Below are positions 30,879 through 41,439 of a stretch of DNA of 64,000 nt, piece after piece. The stretch spans positions 430,737 to 494,736 of the forward strand of contig CAKOGP040000446.1 of assembly GCA_933822405.4 (NCBI GenBank), given 5' to 3'. Numbering within the stretch: position 1 is the first letter of the stretch; every line of letters starts with the position of its first letter. The notes under the pieces were generated by a model. It had not been told where the DNA came from. It made no database searches and saw nothing but the letters and a program-made list of their open reading frames with translations. The position numbers and the translations under genes were made by a program. This stretch comes from Cylindrotheca closterium (Eukaryota; Bacillariophyta; Bacillariophyceae; Bacillariales; Bacillariaceae).

Positions 30879-32336
30879 TCATTGGAAGCCAATGGAATTC
30901 AACTTTTCTTGCTTTTCCATGGAAAGCTTACCCTTTCTCATTTCTCTTCGTTGTTTGCTGGCCCATTTGCAAAGCGAGTAATTCGAGGCTGGAACGATAC
31001 AGGTTCCAATACGCTCCTTGATGGATGCAAGCTGCTCAAAGTTATCCATCCAATGATCATCGCTACTCTTGGCCACAATTTGAGGATTGATTTGGCCCCC
31101 TTTGATAACTGCTAGTCGCCATTGAAATCCAATTTGATTCAACCGTTCCATTTTGGCCTTGTTGAGAGTTCCACGGGCCATCTGCTGACGCACACTGCAG
31201 ACCCAGACACCGAGCTTGGGATTGCCTTTGTACCTTCGGGGGACGTTGGAGTGACCGTGTTCGCGTTTGAATTCGAGGAGTGCTCCGAAACGAGACTCCC
31301 ATCTACTATCTTGTACCATTCTCAAATCCCTCACATTGCTACCCTCTTCCCCTGCAGCAGCAGCAGCAGCAGCTAAATGCAAGGGGACACATACCGATCG
31401 AGTCCGATCATCTGATCCTGATTGAGTCCGATCATCTGATACTGACTGGGTCCGATCTGATTGAGTCCGAACTGAAAACGCGTGAGTTCGATCTGCAGAG
31501 TCATCAGACCTGGTATTTGCCTCATCCGATATTGGAGACATGGTCCTGGCAACCGAGTCTAGGCGAATGTATTGTCCTGAGGAATCAGAATCATTCGATC
31601 CAAAACTAGAAGGATGCATCTGTTCATCGCTCTGTGATGAGCTTCCACCACCACCACCACCACCACCACCACCATTTTGCTGTGGAATAATGCGAAGGAA
31701 GGAAGAGCTAGCGTTGTTGTGGTTGTTGTAGTTCTTTTGACCTGATCGCTGTTGTGGTTGCTGTTGTGGTTGCTGTTGTGGTTGTTCTTGTCCTAGAGCT
31801 TTTATGATTTCAATCTCGTTCAGTGCTGATGCCTTGTCAAGCATGCTTCGCTTTTCCAGGGCTCGAAGAAGGTCAGGGTTCTGAGAGCCATTTGATTTGG
31901 CTAGAGATAATAAGAGTTGTGTTCGGAGATCTGAATTCAAACCATACGGGACCTCACGACGATTATTATTGGTATTGGTGGAAGCAGATAAGGATGTCAA
32001 GGAGGACATGGCACTAAGGTTCAATGGGCGCCTCGAATGCCTGATGTGCGGCTGCAGTGGTGGTCGTTTGAAATGAAGATGATTCTGAACCGGCTGTGAT
32101 TGCTGTTGCTGCAACAAAGACTGCAACAGTTGCAACTGTTGCAACCGTTGGAGTTGTTGGAGCTCTTGGTGATGCTGATTTGAAGCTTGTTGCTGGCTCA
32201 ACGAATGGCTAGTGGCAAACCGTTGATGCTGCTGCTGCTGCTGCTGCTGCTGTTGCTGGTATGGGCTACCATCGATACTGTACGTATGCAAACCTGGTAA
32301 CCTCGGTCGTTGATTTCCTTCAGTTCCTTTTTCCAT
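30879..32336 (-). CDS. Poly-Gln HA-domain protein HA1, C-terminally shortened
   Basis: The product has 485 residues. The N-terminal half is Gln-rich with the family block L-Q-L-L-Q-S-L-L-Q-Q-Q. Next come the helix A-L-N-E-I-E-I (about 170-178), a Gly run, the S-N-D-S-D-S-S-G-Q-Y-I block and a repeated D-R-T-Q-S segment. The C-terminal part has two helicase-associated (HA) repeats, the first containing N-V-P-R-R-Y-K-G-N-P-K-L-G-V-W-V. HA repeats in other proteins form small helical, probably nucleic-acid-binding units; no helicase core is present. The protein stops TGA directly after S-I-G-F-Q, where intact relatives continue W-K-P, so the end of the second repeat is lost. Role unknown. Confidence 0.75.
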   Translation of the reverse strand: MEKGTEGNQRPRLPGLHTYSIDGSPYQQQQQQQQQQHQRFATSHSLSQQQASNQHHQELQQLQRLQQLQLLQSLLQQQQSQPVQNHLHFKRPPLQPHIRHSRRPLNLSAMSSLTSLSASTNTNNNRREVPYGLNSDLRTQLLLSLAKSNGSQNPDLLRALEKRSMLDKASALNEIEIIKALGQEQPQQQPQQQPQQRSGQKNYNNHNNASSSFLRIIPQQNGGGGGGGGGGSSSQSDEQMHPSSFGSNDSDSSGQYIRLDSVARTMSPISDEANTRSDDSADRTHAFSVRTQSDRTQSVSDDRTQSGSDDRTRSVCVPLHLAAAAAAAGEEGSNVRDLRMVQDSRWESRFGALLEFKREHGHSNVPRRYKGNPKLGVWVCSVRQQMARGTLNKAKMERLNQIGFQWRLAVIKGGQINPQIVAKSSDDHWMDNFEQLASIKERIGTCIVPASNYSLCKWASKQRREMRKGKLSMEKQEKLNSIGFQ

Positions 32337-33347
32337 TGTTGTTATTTTTGTGGATCCGACAGCAGTGCTGTGGACAGGAGTGTGTTCTTGTGATTTGCGT
32401 CGTTCGGGAAGGCAGCATTCCGATCAAAAAATGATGACTTTTTATTTAACGGATTCTTTAGATCCCGTGGACTGACTCGGAGTTCCACATGCGTTCATTT
32501 AACACCAGGGCCAGATGTTTCAAACTGATTTTTATCCAAACAGCAGCTGGCGAGTACGGAATAAGAATCCATCGATGACAGACAACTCACAGACGATTTT
32601 ATTGATTGATTGATTCGCTTGGGCACATTACTGGAAGTTGAAACTGGCAGGTTGCAATGCTGATGGACCATGTTAAATTTCTTGACACTGATAAAAAATG
32701 CCAGAGAAAAGTTGGAATTTACGCTACAGCATTGCTGACCGCTACTGCAGATCTACTATTGACAATGGCTCCATATTAGTCTACCACGCCATCATAGTAG
32801 TATTCTGGATCATGACGTCAGCCTAACTCAAGATTGAACTTCAACGTCTCAATCCTTCGATAATAGAGGACGGGAAATGCATTTCAGTATCGAAATCACA
32901 AACTCACCAACTTCCACATTCATTCTTTCCCTGTCGTTGTTCCAAAAGCCTCGGACCACTTTTGTTGGTGGAGGAGTATTCTGATTATTGGGGGGAACGC
33001 CCTCTACCGTAGATGAACTAAACAACAGAATACGACTCGGTCACTCGTGGGTTCCAGAGTGATCCCATCGTCACTCGAGTGATCCCATCCGTCTGCTATC
33101 GGCACGCGCGGAGAATTATGTGGTTATGCCGTTTTCGTCAGCAGCACTGACTGGTAGGCCGATGCACTGTCGACGCAGCAACTTTTGACAAGGTGAAATA
33201 TGCTAAGCTGAAGTACGTTACTGTAGATGGTTGGATTGTAACCTAATAGTAATGTAGTGCTTTTATCATTGTAGTCCAAGCGCACAATATACCATTGATT
33301 ATACCGGTAGACAACAGGTGTTGTTACAATACTACTAGGATATACTA
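32337..33347. other. 1-kb spacer with HA-domain relic
   Basis: No intact gene. About 32935-32972 shows weak similarity to the minus-strand HA-domain coding sequence (TTGTTCCAAAAGCCTCGGACC) and closer similarity to the relic near 44432. The first 120 bp upstream of HA1 resemble the same position upstream of HA6. A TACCGGTA palindrome lies at 33302. Confidence 0.4.
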
Positions 33348-34634
33348 CTATTCTACTGATACAGATGCTGGTTTCCATTCGAAACCAATGGAGTTCAATT
33401 TTTCTTGCTTTTCCATTGGTAGCTTCCCTTTATTCATTTCCCTTCGTTGTCTGTCAATCCACTTGCACAACTTGCGATCGGATGCGGGGACAGAACACTT
33501 TCCAGTTCGCTCCTTGATGGAGGAAAGATTCTGAAAGTTTTCGAGCCATTGGTCACTCTTGGCTATTTGAGGATTGATCTGACCTCCCTTGATGACGGTT
33601 ATTCGCCATTGGAAGCCAACTTCATTTAATCGCTCCATCTTGGCCTTGTTCAGAGTGCCTCGGGCCATTTGCTGGCGCACACTGCAGACCCAGACACCGA
33701 GCTTGGGATTGCCTTTGTACCTTCGGGGTACATTGCAGTGTCCATATTCTTGTTTGAACTGCACGAGATCACGGAATCGTGATTCCCAAGTACTGTCTTG
33801 TACCATTCTCAGATCTCTCACATTGCCGCCTTCTTCGCCTGCAGCAAAGTGTAAGGGGGCGCATACGGATTGAGTTCGATCTGATACGGATTGAGTTCGG
33901 TTACCATTTGCAGAATCATCAGATCTGTTGGCCTCATCAGATATCGGGGACATGGTTCTTGTGCCAGAGTCGACTTGAATATATTGACCTGACGAATCAG
34001 AATCATTCGATCCGAGACTAGAGGGCATGTGTTGGCTCTGCGAGCTTCCACTCCCATCTTGCGGTATGTGCTGAAAGGAAGATGAGTTCTGTGGTGGTCC
34101 TTGTGATGCTTGCCCTTGACTTTGGCTTTGTTGCTCTTGTCCTAGAGCTCTTCTAATTTCAATCTCGTTCAGTGCTCTAGCTCTATCTAAGATGTTTTGC
34201 TTCTCCAAAGCTACGCGGAGGGCATTGTTTTGATTAGAGCTTGGCTGGTTCGCAAGACCAAAGAGCAGCTGTGATTGTAGATCCGAATTGAAATCATCCA
34301 GCGATGTGGGTGACACCCCATTGGTTGCAGGTCGCACGGAATCAAAGTTAAGGGACCGCGTCGTCGTTTGCTGACTCAGCTGTTGCAGGGGGTTCTGAAT
34401 CGGTTGTTGTATTTGTTGTTGATGCTGTTGCTGCTGTTGCTGCTGTTGTTGCTGCTGCAGAAACGACTGCAATAATTGCAATTGCAGCTGCTGTGGATGA
34501 GTATTTGATGCTTGATTCAAATAGCCAGCAAGCAGAGGTTGTTGTTGTGCGCTGTTGTACATGCTATTCAGAGCATCCAATGCATGGAGCGGCTGTTGCG
34601 GTCTTTCGTTTCCCTGATTAGTTCCTTCCATCAT
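33348..34634 (-). CDS. Poly-Gln HA-domain protein HA2, intact
   Basis: The product has 428 residues with the full family layout: the N-terminal A-L-N-S-M-Y block, A-G-Y-L-N-Q-A-S-N, a Gln run, F-N-S-D-L-Q-S-Q-L-L, the A-L-N-E-I-E-I-R-R-A-L helix, the S-D-S-S-G-Q-Y-I and M-S-P-I-S-D-E-A-N blocks, then two complete HA repeats ending S-I-G-F-E-W-K-P-A-S-V-S-V-E. It is closest to HA8, which ends in the same W-K-P-A-S-V-S-V-E and shares the R-S-L-N-F-D-S segment and part of the 3' flank (GTAACAACACCTGTT). A CTTCTGATCA motif lies 84 bp upstream of the ATG (34718-34727). Confidence 0.8.
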   Translation of the reverse strand: MMEGTNQGNERPQQPLHALDALNSMYNSAQQQPLLAGYLNQASNTHPQQLQLQLLQSFLQQQQQQQQQQQHQQQIQQPIQNPLQQLSQQTTTRSLNFDSVRPATNGVSPTSLDDFNSDLQSQLLFGLANQPSSNQNNALRVALEKQNILDRARALNEIEIRRALGQEQQSQSQGQASQGPPQNSSSFQHIPQDGSGSSQSQHMPSSLGSNDSDSSGQYIQVDSGTRTMSPISDEANRSDDSANGNRTQSVSDRTQSVCAPLHFAAGEEGGNVRDLRMVQDSTWESRFRDLVQFKQEYGHCNVPRRYKGNPKLGVWVCSVRQQMARGTLNKAKMERLNEVGFQWRITVIKGGQINPQIAKSDQWLENFQNLSSIKERTGKCSVPASDRKLCKWIDRQRREMNKGKLPMEKQEKLNSIGFEWKPASVSVE

Positions 34635-36312
34635 GTCAGTGTTTTTGTAAAACGATGCCGCACAGCAAGGGACAGGTAAAGCAGCATGCTGGAGGAAGCA
34701 TCGTTCGTGAAAAAATGCTTCTGATCAGAAAAACATGACCCTTATGCAATACAAAAGTCCATATGTAAACACTGTTTGTTTCTTAGGGGCTAGCGAAGCC
34801 TGCACGAACGAACGTGATTTTTGTCTCCCCTATCAAAATCCATCTGTCAACTCCAGCTTTCAATGAACAGCTGCTGTAAAACCAGCTGGCGATTTTTCAT
34901 ATCAAGAGTTGGCGAATACAGAACGGTGCCTCCTTCACAACGTAATGCACTTTCACTTCCACTTCGTGTATTGTACGCAACGAAATATAGGAACTGCAAG
35001 TGGCAAGGCTGTATCAATAGGTAGGTGACGTTACAGTTCAATTGATACAAATGATGTAGCGCGTGCAGTACTGCATTTGAGGAATCAATGTGCACGACGG
35101 TCATTCGTCATCCTCCTCTTCTTGTGGTTCTCCTTCTTTTGATTCTTGTGCTTACTAGTTCTTGGCGTTGCTGGGCTTGTTGTTTAGTAGAGAGCCACTC
35201 TAGCCACTCTAGCCACTTGCTTGAATAGTACGTAAGTTTCATGAACCGAGATTGAGATTAGATAGTAACTTCTTATCCTTGCTTCGGAATAGTACAAGGA
35301 CGAGAGTGAGTGGGACTGACTGCTGGACTGGCTCGTCTCCATCAATAGGAAGAAAATCGCTCCTCCCCTGAGTGAAACAGTCCACTCACTCGTCAACATC
35401 GCCCGCCATTTTCATTGTGTGCGAATGTCGATCCAGCTCGTTATAAGAACGATCCCGGCCTCGACGACTCGTCGTTAGTGCAGTAACGCGGCAGCAGCAG
35501 TCTCCTTGGTGGTAGTGACAGGGCGGGCGGCAATTGCATCACCCACCACCGAGAACACCACAATAGACGCAGCCTCCAAAATAAAAGAATGGAGATTGTA
35601 AGTTGGGATGATGCTGCACCAGTTCCATGAGGATAAGGCAACAATGGATGGTGATGCGCGATTCGCGGATTGCTTTTCTTAGCTAGTAGTACTCCTCTTC
35701 AAGTTCATTATGGATGTGATTGGCTGCTTGTCAAGATATTTCGACGCTTCTCATTGACAGAAATTGCCAAGTTATGTTATGCTGCTTCTATCCGTTCCTG
35801 ATCTTGGCTACTGCAGCGAAGACTCTTTGCTTTTCATGTCGGTTGGATGTACCGATATGTGTGTGGACATTTTGATGATTTTATGTGAATATATAAAACA
35901 TGTGATTTGTATTCTATCTCGCAAACTCCGGGCCCTTTAATATGGTCTGTCCTTCGGCTGTCGTCCAGAAGCATGAATTCTGATCAGAAGAAAGCTATTT
36001 GAATCCAATCTATATTCGTACTGTACCGGTAGGTACATCTCCTTTTGCAGCTTTGTTTCGAGCACAAGCGGAAGCGCATATTCAATAAGGTAGGCAGAGG
36101 GAAATCCTTTAAAGGGAGACAACGAACAAGGTAGGAGTTGACGGAACAGTGGTGGAGGAGTCTAGGCTCCAAGCTGCCTCTGGCAAACGGTTGGTGGTCG
36201 GTAAGGAATCGGCGACCGAGTTATCAAACAAACTAATGCCGTCATTAGAGTACTAGAATAGGACCTAGTAGATAGTTAGTATTGCAACAGTGAAACAAAT
36301 GAACCGCTGGTC
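34635..36312. other. 1.7-kb spacer, no supported gene
   Basis: The short frames present have no family similarity. It holds CTTCTGATCA (34718-34727), a second TTCTGATCAGAA palindrome near 35976-35988 and a TACCGGTA palindrome (36024-36031). A triple TAGCCACTC-type repeat is visible near 35195-35217. Confidence 0.4.
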
Positions 36313-37536
36313 TCACTGGAAACCGATTTTATTCAGTTTTTCTTGATTTTCGTAACCTAGCTTCCCTTCATTCAATTCCCTTCGCTGTCTCTCAACCCAC
36401 TTGCAGAGGCTGCGTTCGGAAGCTGGAACAATGCACTTTCCAGTACGCTCTTTGATGGATGCTAGAAGCTGGAAGTTTTCATCCCATTGACAAGTTTTGG
36501 CTATTTGAGGATTGACCTGTGCCCCTTTGATGAGATTCATTCGCCATTGAAATCCAATCTCATTCAATCGTTCTATCTTAGCCCTGTTTAGCGTACCCCT
36601 GCTCATTTGTTGGCGTAGACTGCAAACCCAAACGCCGAGTTTGGGACTATTTTTATACCTCCTTGGTACATTGCAGTGACCCTGTTCTCGTTTGAACTGC
36701 TCGAGGTCTTGGAACCGAGATTCCCAACCGCGGTCTTGTACCATTCTCAGATCCCTCACACCATCTTGTTCGCCCAAAGCAAAGGGTAACATGGTACATA
36801 CTGATGATTGAGTTCGATCCGCACCCTCTTGAGAGCCACTAGCCTCTTCAGATGACCGTGTTATTGCACTGACAACAGATTCTGCTTGAATGGATTGTCC
36901 CATCGACGGTGTTAGTCGAAGCCTAGAAGGAGTTCGTTGCGATTGCTGGGTTTCACCATCAAATTGATGTCTCCTCTGGAGCCGAGCGAGATGCTCTCCT
37001 TGTTCTCCGCGTTCTTGCTCTCGTTCTTGATCGATGGCTCTTCTTATTTCCATTTCGTTCAATGCCGTTGCTCTATCTAATAGAATTTGTCTTTCAAGGG
37101 CTCGGAGTAGGTCAGTATTCTGAGAGGTTTCTGAGTTTGCAAGGGATAAAAGCAGTTGCGATTGTAGATCGGGCTTCAAACCAGCAAGCGCAAAAGGAGA
37201 GATCCCATGTACAATTCTTGGCAACATGCCAACAAACTGTGATGATCGCGTCGATTGATTCCCAAACTGTTGCAGGAGGGATCGATTTAATTCATTTTCA
37301 GTAGGCTGTTGCTGCAGCAAAGGTTGCCGCATTTGCTGATGTTGCTGTTGATGTTGATGTTGATGTTGCTGTTGCTGTTGCTGTGGTCGTGCGTGGTGTT
37401 GTGGATTCGAAGCTTGTTCTTGGTTCAGGTAGCTGGCAAGAGGCAGCTGTTGTGGGTTTCCATTACCGAATAAGTTCAAAATAGCATCCAATCTATTGGG
37501 CGGCAGGTTTGGTGGTTGATGATTTCCTTCTTCCAT
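36313..37536 (-). CDS. Poly-Gln HA-domain protein HA3, C-terminally shortened
   Basis: The product has 407 residues. It keeps the N-terminal A-S-Y-L-N-Q block, a His/Gln run, the A-L-N-E-M-E-I-R-R-A helix and two HA repeats, but lacks the S-D-S-S-G-Q-Y-I block of HA1, HA2, HA6 and HA8. It stops TGA after K-I-G-F-Q at the same Trp position as HA1. Here the reading TGAGACCAGC against TGGAAACCAGC in intact members suggests a one-base deletion. The start codon lies 114 bp from an upstream repeat shared with HA7. Function is unknown. Confidence 0.72.
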   Translation of the reverse strand: MEEGNHQPPNLPPNRLDAILNLFGNGNPQQLPLASYLNQEQASNPQHHARPQQQQQQHQHQHQQQHQQMRQPLLQQQPTENELNRSLLQQFGNQSTRSSQFVGMLPRIVHGISPFALAGLKPDLQSQLLLSLANSETSQNTDLLRALERQILLDRATALNEMEIRRAIDQEREQERGEQGEHLARLQRRHQFDGETQQSQRTPSRLRLTPSMGQSIQAESVVSAITRSSEEASGSQEGADRTQSSVCTMLPFALGEQDGVRDLRMVQDRGWESRFQDLEQFKREQGHCNVPRRYKNSPKLGVWVCSLRQQMSRGTLNRAKIERLNEIGFQWRMNLIKGAQVNPQIAKTCQWDENFQLLASIKERTGKCIVPASERSLCKWVERQRRELNEGKLGYENQEKLNKIGFQ

Positions 37537-37649
37537 CTTTCAGTCTTTGGAAGGGTTCTTGTGTGTGTGTGTTTCATGGCGCTTTCTGTTCGAAATTGAA
37601 TGACAGAATCTGAAACAACTTACGTTAGTTTTTGTCACACGCGAAAGTT
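37537..37649. promoter_or_regulatory. HA3 immediate upstream region
   Basis: The 113 bp between the HA3 ATG and the duplicated segment contains a TG-repeat (37561-37571). It shows no clear similarity to the matching 87 bp before HA7, so the duplication border falls here. Confidence 0.35.
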
Positions 37650-38081
37650 TCGCTAACTACTAACCGACGTCATTCATTTCTTTCAAAATCGTTAAGTGTG
37701 AAGTGGTCGATTGAGTTGACGTACTTCGACGTCATTGGAAAGATTTTCAAAAAATTGAATGTTTAAAACACATAAACCAGCTGTAACCTACGTCATGTGA
37801 GTCGATATGTAAAATCTGAGTACGTAATTTTTGCTCTATAAATGTACAGATATCAGAAATCCGACACTTTTTGACGATAGTGACAGGCGACAGCTAGGTA
37901 AAGTAAAAAGGAGTACAACTATCTTTACGAGCAACAGAGAAGATGCAAGCAGTGTAGTCAAACGGCAACATATGAGCCATACTGCGTCACAGTACCAGTA
38001 ATCAGGCAACATGGTTGGTGCTTGACTGCCGCTGGATGTTTGCTTTCATAGATAATAGAGTTACTATAAAAACTCCTCGTT
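37650..38081 (+). repeat. Duplicated segment, copy 1 (inverted relative to copy 2)
   Basis: These 432 bp are nearly identical to the reverse complement of 45132-45692. Both begin TCGCTAACTACTAACC and end CTCCTCGTT. Differences are a 127-bp segment absent here, a five-base indel and a few substitutions. It lies just upstream of HA3, as copy 2 lies just upstream of HA7. It includes several ACGTCA/TGACGT elements and a TATAAATG. The end nearest 38040 reads as a Cys-containing frame (C-K-Q-C ... W-C-L-T) that may be degenerate transposase sequence. Confidence 0.88.
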
Positions 38082-38190
38082 GCTGCTGGTATGAGATATA
38101 TATAGGTCTTATAAGCATTTCATGCATCAGGTTACCTAATGAAACTTGAATGTGCAGGCGAAGCCCCTTCGCTGCGTGGTCGCTGTGATC

Positions 38191-39307
38191 TCATGACGGG
38201 AGGACATTAACTGGTTTCCATTGGAAGCCGATTGAATTCAGTTTTTCCTGCTTTTCAATCGACAGTGTTCCTCCTTTCATTTCCCCTCGTTGCCTGCCAA
38301 CCCACTTGCAGAGCTTGCGATTTGAGGCTGGAACAGAGCGTTTTCCAACACTGCCCTTGATGGATGCGAGAAGTTGAAAGTTTTTAATCCAGTTGTCCAT
38401 CTTAGAGATTTGATGATTGGTCGTCTGCTGCCCTTCTTTCGCAATCACTCGCCAGCTGAATCCAATCTCATTCAATCGTTCCACCTTGACATTTTTCAAA
38501 GTGCCTCGAGCCATTTGCTGGCGAATGCTACAGACCCAGACCCCGAGCTTGGGATTGGCTTTGTATCGTCTGGGGACGTTACAGTGGCAGTGTTCGCGAT
38601 TGAATTCGACAAGTTCTGCAAAGCGAGACTCCCAAGTGCTGTCGGCGTGTGCACGACCTCTGCCCACAGCAAGAGGCGAGGAGGCGCACACCATACCAGG
38701 TCGATCTTGATCATCATGGGAGTCATCAGAACTGATTGCAGCCCCATTAGATATCAACGATGGCAGTGGTGCCCTGGTAGAAGAGTCGATCGAAGAGGTG
38801 TAAGATATTTGGTGGAGTCGAGCGCGGTGCCGTGCTTGTTCCCGTTCTTCCTCGAGAGCTTTACAGATTTCAAGGTCATTCCCTTTCCAAGACGCTTTGT
38901 TTTTCAAGTGCTACGAGAAGGTCTCTGAAATCGGCACTTTGAAGGCTCATTCTTCGTGGCGGCGGGTCTGCAAGCGATAATAGTAGTTGCGATTGAAGGT
39001 CAGAGTTCAAACTAGCAACCGCAGAAGTTGAAATCGTGTTGCCAATAGGCAAAATGGAACCAATGTGAAATGGCGGCCTTGCCTGTTGACCACATGGTTG
39101 CAGGAGAGGTTGATTCCATTGATTCCGAATTGGAACCAGAGACCGCTGCCGCTCGTCCTGCTGAATCAAAGACTGCAATAGTTGCACTTGTTGTTGCTGA
39201 TGATGATGCTTTGAAGCTCTATCCAAGTAGCAGTTGACAAAAGAGAACTGTTGTTTGTGAGCACTAACGTATAGATTAAGAAGATTTCCTTGATTTCCTT
39301 CGTTCAT
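38191..39307 (-). pseudogene. HA4, HA-domain family member broken by a frameshift
   Basis: Two overlapping frames (39307-38876 and 38907-38191) together show the full family layout. The first supplies the N-terminal part up to V-L-E-R-E-stop; the second resumes at N-D-L-E-I-C-K-A-L, which aligns with the N-E-I-E-I-R-R-A-L of intact members. At the junction (about 38882-38885) intact copies carry four extra codons, where here a single base remains, so an 11-base deletion explains the break. Both HA repeats downstream are intact, through W-K-P-V-N-V-L-P-S. No suitable GT-AG intron is evident at the junction. A sequencing error is less likely than a true deletion but cannot be excluded. Confidence 0.72.
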
Positions 39308-40071
39308 GTTTTAAATTCTTTTGAGAGATTATTTTATTGATCAGTGTTTGTGATGGGTCAAAGACAATGGACAATTTACAACTTCCAAACGTTAAGTAAC
39401 CACGTGCGTGATTCGATGCCCACATCCAGATTTGTTAAGTCTCTGAGCTGTATTAGAAACACTTTGGCGACGTAGTTAGTTAGGATTAGGGAATGCAATC
39501 TGGCGAAAATTGTGTCAGATGCTTTTATCTAGGGCAGTGATGTGGGATTCCGAAATGCTTCGTACACGCAATCAACAAAGCTTTGATCCGAAGTTGTTTC
39601 TGGTGACGGGAGACACCTGACGAAAACTATCGTAACAACATCAACAGCTGACAAAGTTCCGACAAAAGGGTGTCGGTTAAAGTACCAACTTAGTGACAGC
39701 TGATGGACGATAGGTGTACTGCCAAGGAACTGCAGATGAAATAGCTCGTGCCGAAGGGAAGATGAACGAAAAACAGACGGAAAATTGCAGTTGAGATGAA
39801 CCGAAATGAAAAAACAGATGGCGTGTTGCAGAAAAACAGATGGTGAAGAAAAAATATATGCCCGCTTCCTGGATGGCTGCTTTAATTTTTTGAAATTTGC
39901 CATGGCACTGCATGTTGAGCTCAACCAACGTACACGTGCAATTACTAGCTACCTGAGTTGTAAATCAAAGCCAGAATAGCAAGTTGATAGATGCAAAGTA
40001 TTATAAAAAAGATACATTATAATATAAAGGACTAAATACAATGGATTACAGTCAATTGCAGTGAATAAGTT
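39308..40071. other. Intergenic, no supported gene
   Basis: This 764-bp spacer contains a 131-codon minus-strand frame (39529-39924) with no family signature, which I do not accept. The likely HA4 promoter and HA5 3' end lie here. Confidence 0.4.
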
Positions 40072-41439
40072 TTAAAAATGCACAGAAGCCCCTCCGATAG
40101 AACCACAGTGTGATATCGGCTTGGCACAGTAGCTCGTACCGTCATCCGATGGCGCTAGTCCCCTGATTGATGGTTTCCAGTGGAAACCTATTGAATTCAG
40201 CTTTTCTTGTTTGTCCGTGGACAACTTGCCTTGATTCATTTCCTTTCGTTGTTTGCTAACCCATTTGGTCAACTTGCGATTGCTGGAAGCTGGAACCGAG
40301 CAAGTTCCAGTTCGGTCCTTGATGGATGCAAGCAGGCGAAAGCTTTCGACCCATTGCCGATTCTTGGCTATTTGAGGATTGATCTGACCTCCTTTGATGA
40401 CGCTTATTCGCCATTGGAAGCCAATCGCATCCAAGCGTTCCACCTTGGCTTTGTTGAGAGTGCCCCGGGTCATTTGCTGCCGGATGCTGCAAACCCAGAC
40501 ACCAAGCTTGGGGTTGCCTTTGTACCGTCTTGGGACGTTACAATGACCATGTTCTTGTTTGAATTGCACGAGTTCCTGAAAACGTGTTTCCCAAGAGCTG
40601 TCTTGAATCATTCTCAGATCCCGCACACCATCTTGTTGTTCGCCCACAGCAAAGCATGGCAACAAGGGTGGGCAGAGCGATTGAGTTCGATCCGACTGAG
40701 ATTGATCTGGTGCAGAGTCATCCGACCTAGTGTTTGCCTCGTCAGATATTGGTGGCATTGGCCTGGCAACCGAGTCGACTTCAATGTATACTCTGGAGGG
40801 ACTTTGATGACTGCTTGTGGTTCCATTATTGCCGGTACGAAAGCATTGATGTTGTTCTTGTCCTCCTGCTGCTAGAGCTCTTCTGATCTCGATCTCATTG
40901 AGAGCTGTTGCTCTTTCGAGGATGCTTTGGTTTTCAAGCGCCACGCGAAGATCCGCGTTTTGAGAGCTCGATATTGGTGGTGGTGGTGGTGGTGGTGGTG
41001 ATGGTGATGGTGATGGTGATGGTGATGGTGATGGTGATGGTGATGGTGGGTTGGCAAGCGATCGTAACAGCTGTGACTGTAGATCGGAGGGCAAAGCAGC
41101 AAGCGATGTAGGCAAATGCCCAGCATTCTTGGCGTTGTTGGCGGGCATCATAAAGGAGCGCGTCGGCTGCTGGCCAAACGGATGTGTGAGAGGTTGATTC
41201 CATTGATGCTTTGGAATCGGCTGCTGCCGCATCAAGGACTGCAGCAGTTGCAATTGTTGCAGTTGTTGTTGATGTTGTTGATGTTGTTGATGGGGATTTC
41301 CAGCAGCACCAACACCCGAGTTCAAACAGTTCGCAAGCGAAAGGTGAAGCTGATGCTTGGTGGGCTGTGTGCTGCCATAGAGGCTATGCAGAGCTTCCAG
41401 TCCGTTTGCATGTTCATTTCCTTGATTTCGTTCGCTCAT
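40072..41439 (-). CDS. Poly-Gln HA-domain protein HA5, intact with extended C-terminus
   Basis: The product has 455 residues. The N-terminal A-L-H-S-L-Y-G-S-T and L-A-N-C-L-N blocks are present, then L-Q-L-L-Q-S-L, a Pro/Ser repeat (P-S)n followed by poly-Pro, encoded by a GGTGAT/GGT microsatellite (40976-41048 on the plus strand), the A-L-N-E-I-E-I-R-R-A-L helix and two HA repeats. The second repeat ends S-I-G-F-H-W-K-P and continues 30 residues to A-S-V-H-F. A CTTCTGATCG element lies about 55-64 bp upstream of the start (41494-41503). Confidence 0.8.
   Translation of the reverse strand: MSERNQGNEHANGLEALHSLYGSTQPTKHQLHLSLANCLNSGVGAAGNPHQQHQQHQQQLQQLQLLQSLMRQQPIPKHQWNQPLTHPFGQQPTRSFMMPANNAKNAGHLPTSLAALPSDLQSQLLRSLANPPSPSPSPSPSPSPSPSPPPPPPPPISSSQNADLRVALENQSILERATALNEIEIRRALAAGGQEQHQCFRTGNNGTTSSHQSPSRVYIEVDSVARPMPPISDEANTRSDDSAPDQSQSDRTQSLCPPLLPCFAVGEQQDGVRDLRMIQDSSWETRFQELVQFKQEHGHCNVPRRYKGNPKLGVWVCSIRQQMTRGTLNKAKVERLDAIGFQWRISVIKGGQINPQIAKNRQWVESFRLLASIKDRTGTCSVPASSNRKLTKWVSKQRKEMNQGKLSTDKQEKLNSIGFHWKPSIRGLAPSDDGTSYCAKPISHCGSIGGASVHF
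40976..41048. repeat. Coding GGT/GGTGAT microsatellite in HA5
   Basis: On the coding strand this gives alternating Pro-Ser followed by poly-Pro. Its length is likely to vary between strains. Confidence 0.85.

Noticed and set aside
39529..39924. 131-codon minus-strand frame between HA4 and HA5
   Set aside because: No similarity to the HA family or any known protein; consistent with chance openness in an AT-balanced spacer.
40872..41203. Poly-His and (Thr-Ile)n frames overlapping HA5
   Set aside because: Alternative readings of the GGTGAT microsatellite. The minus-strand HA5 frame carries the family domains.
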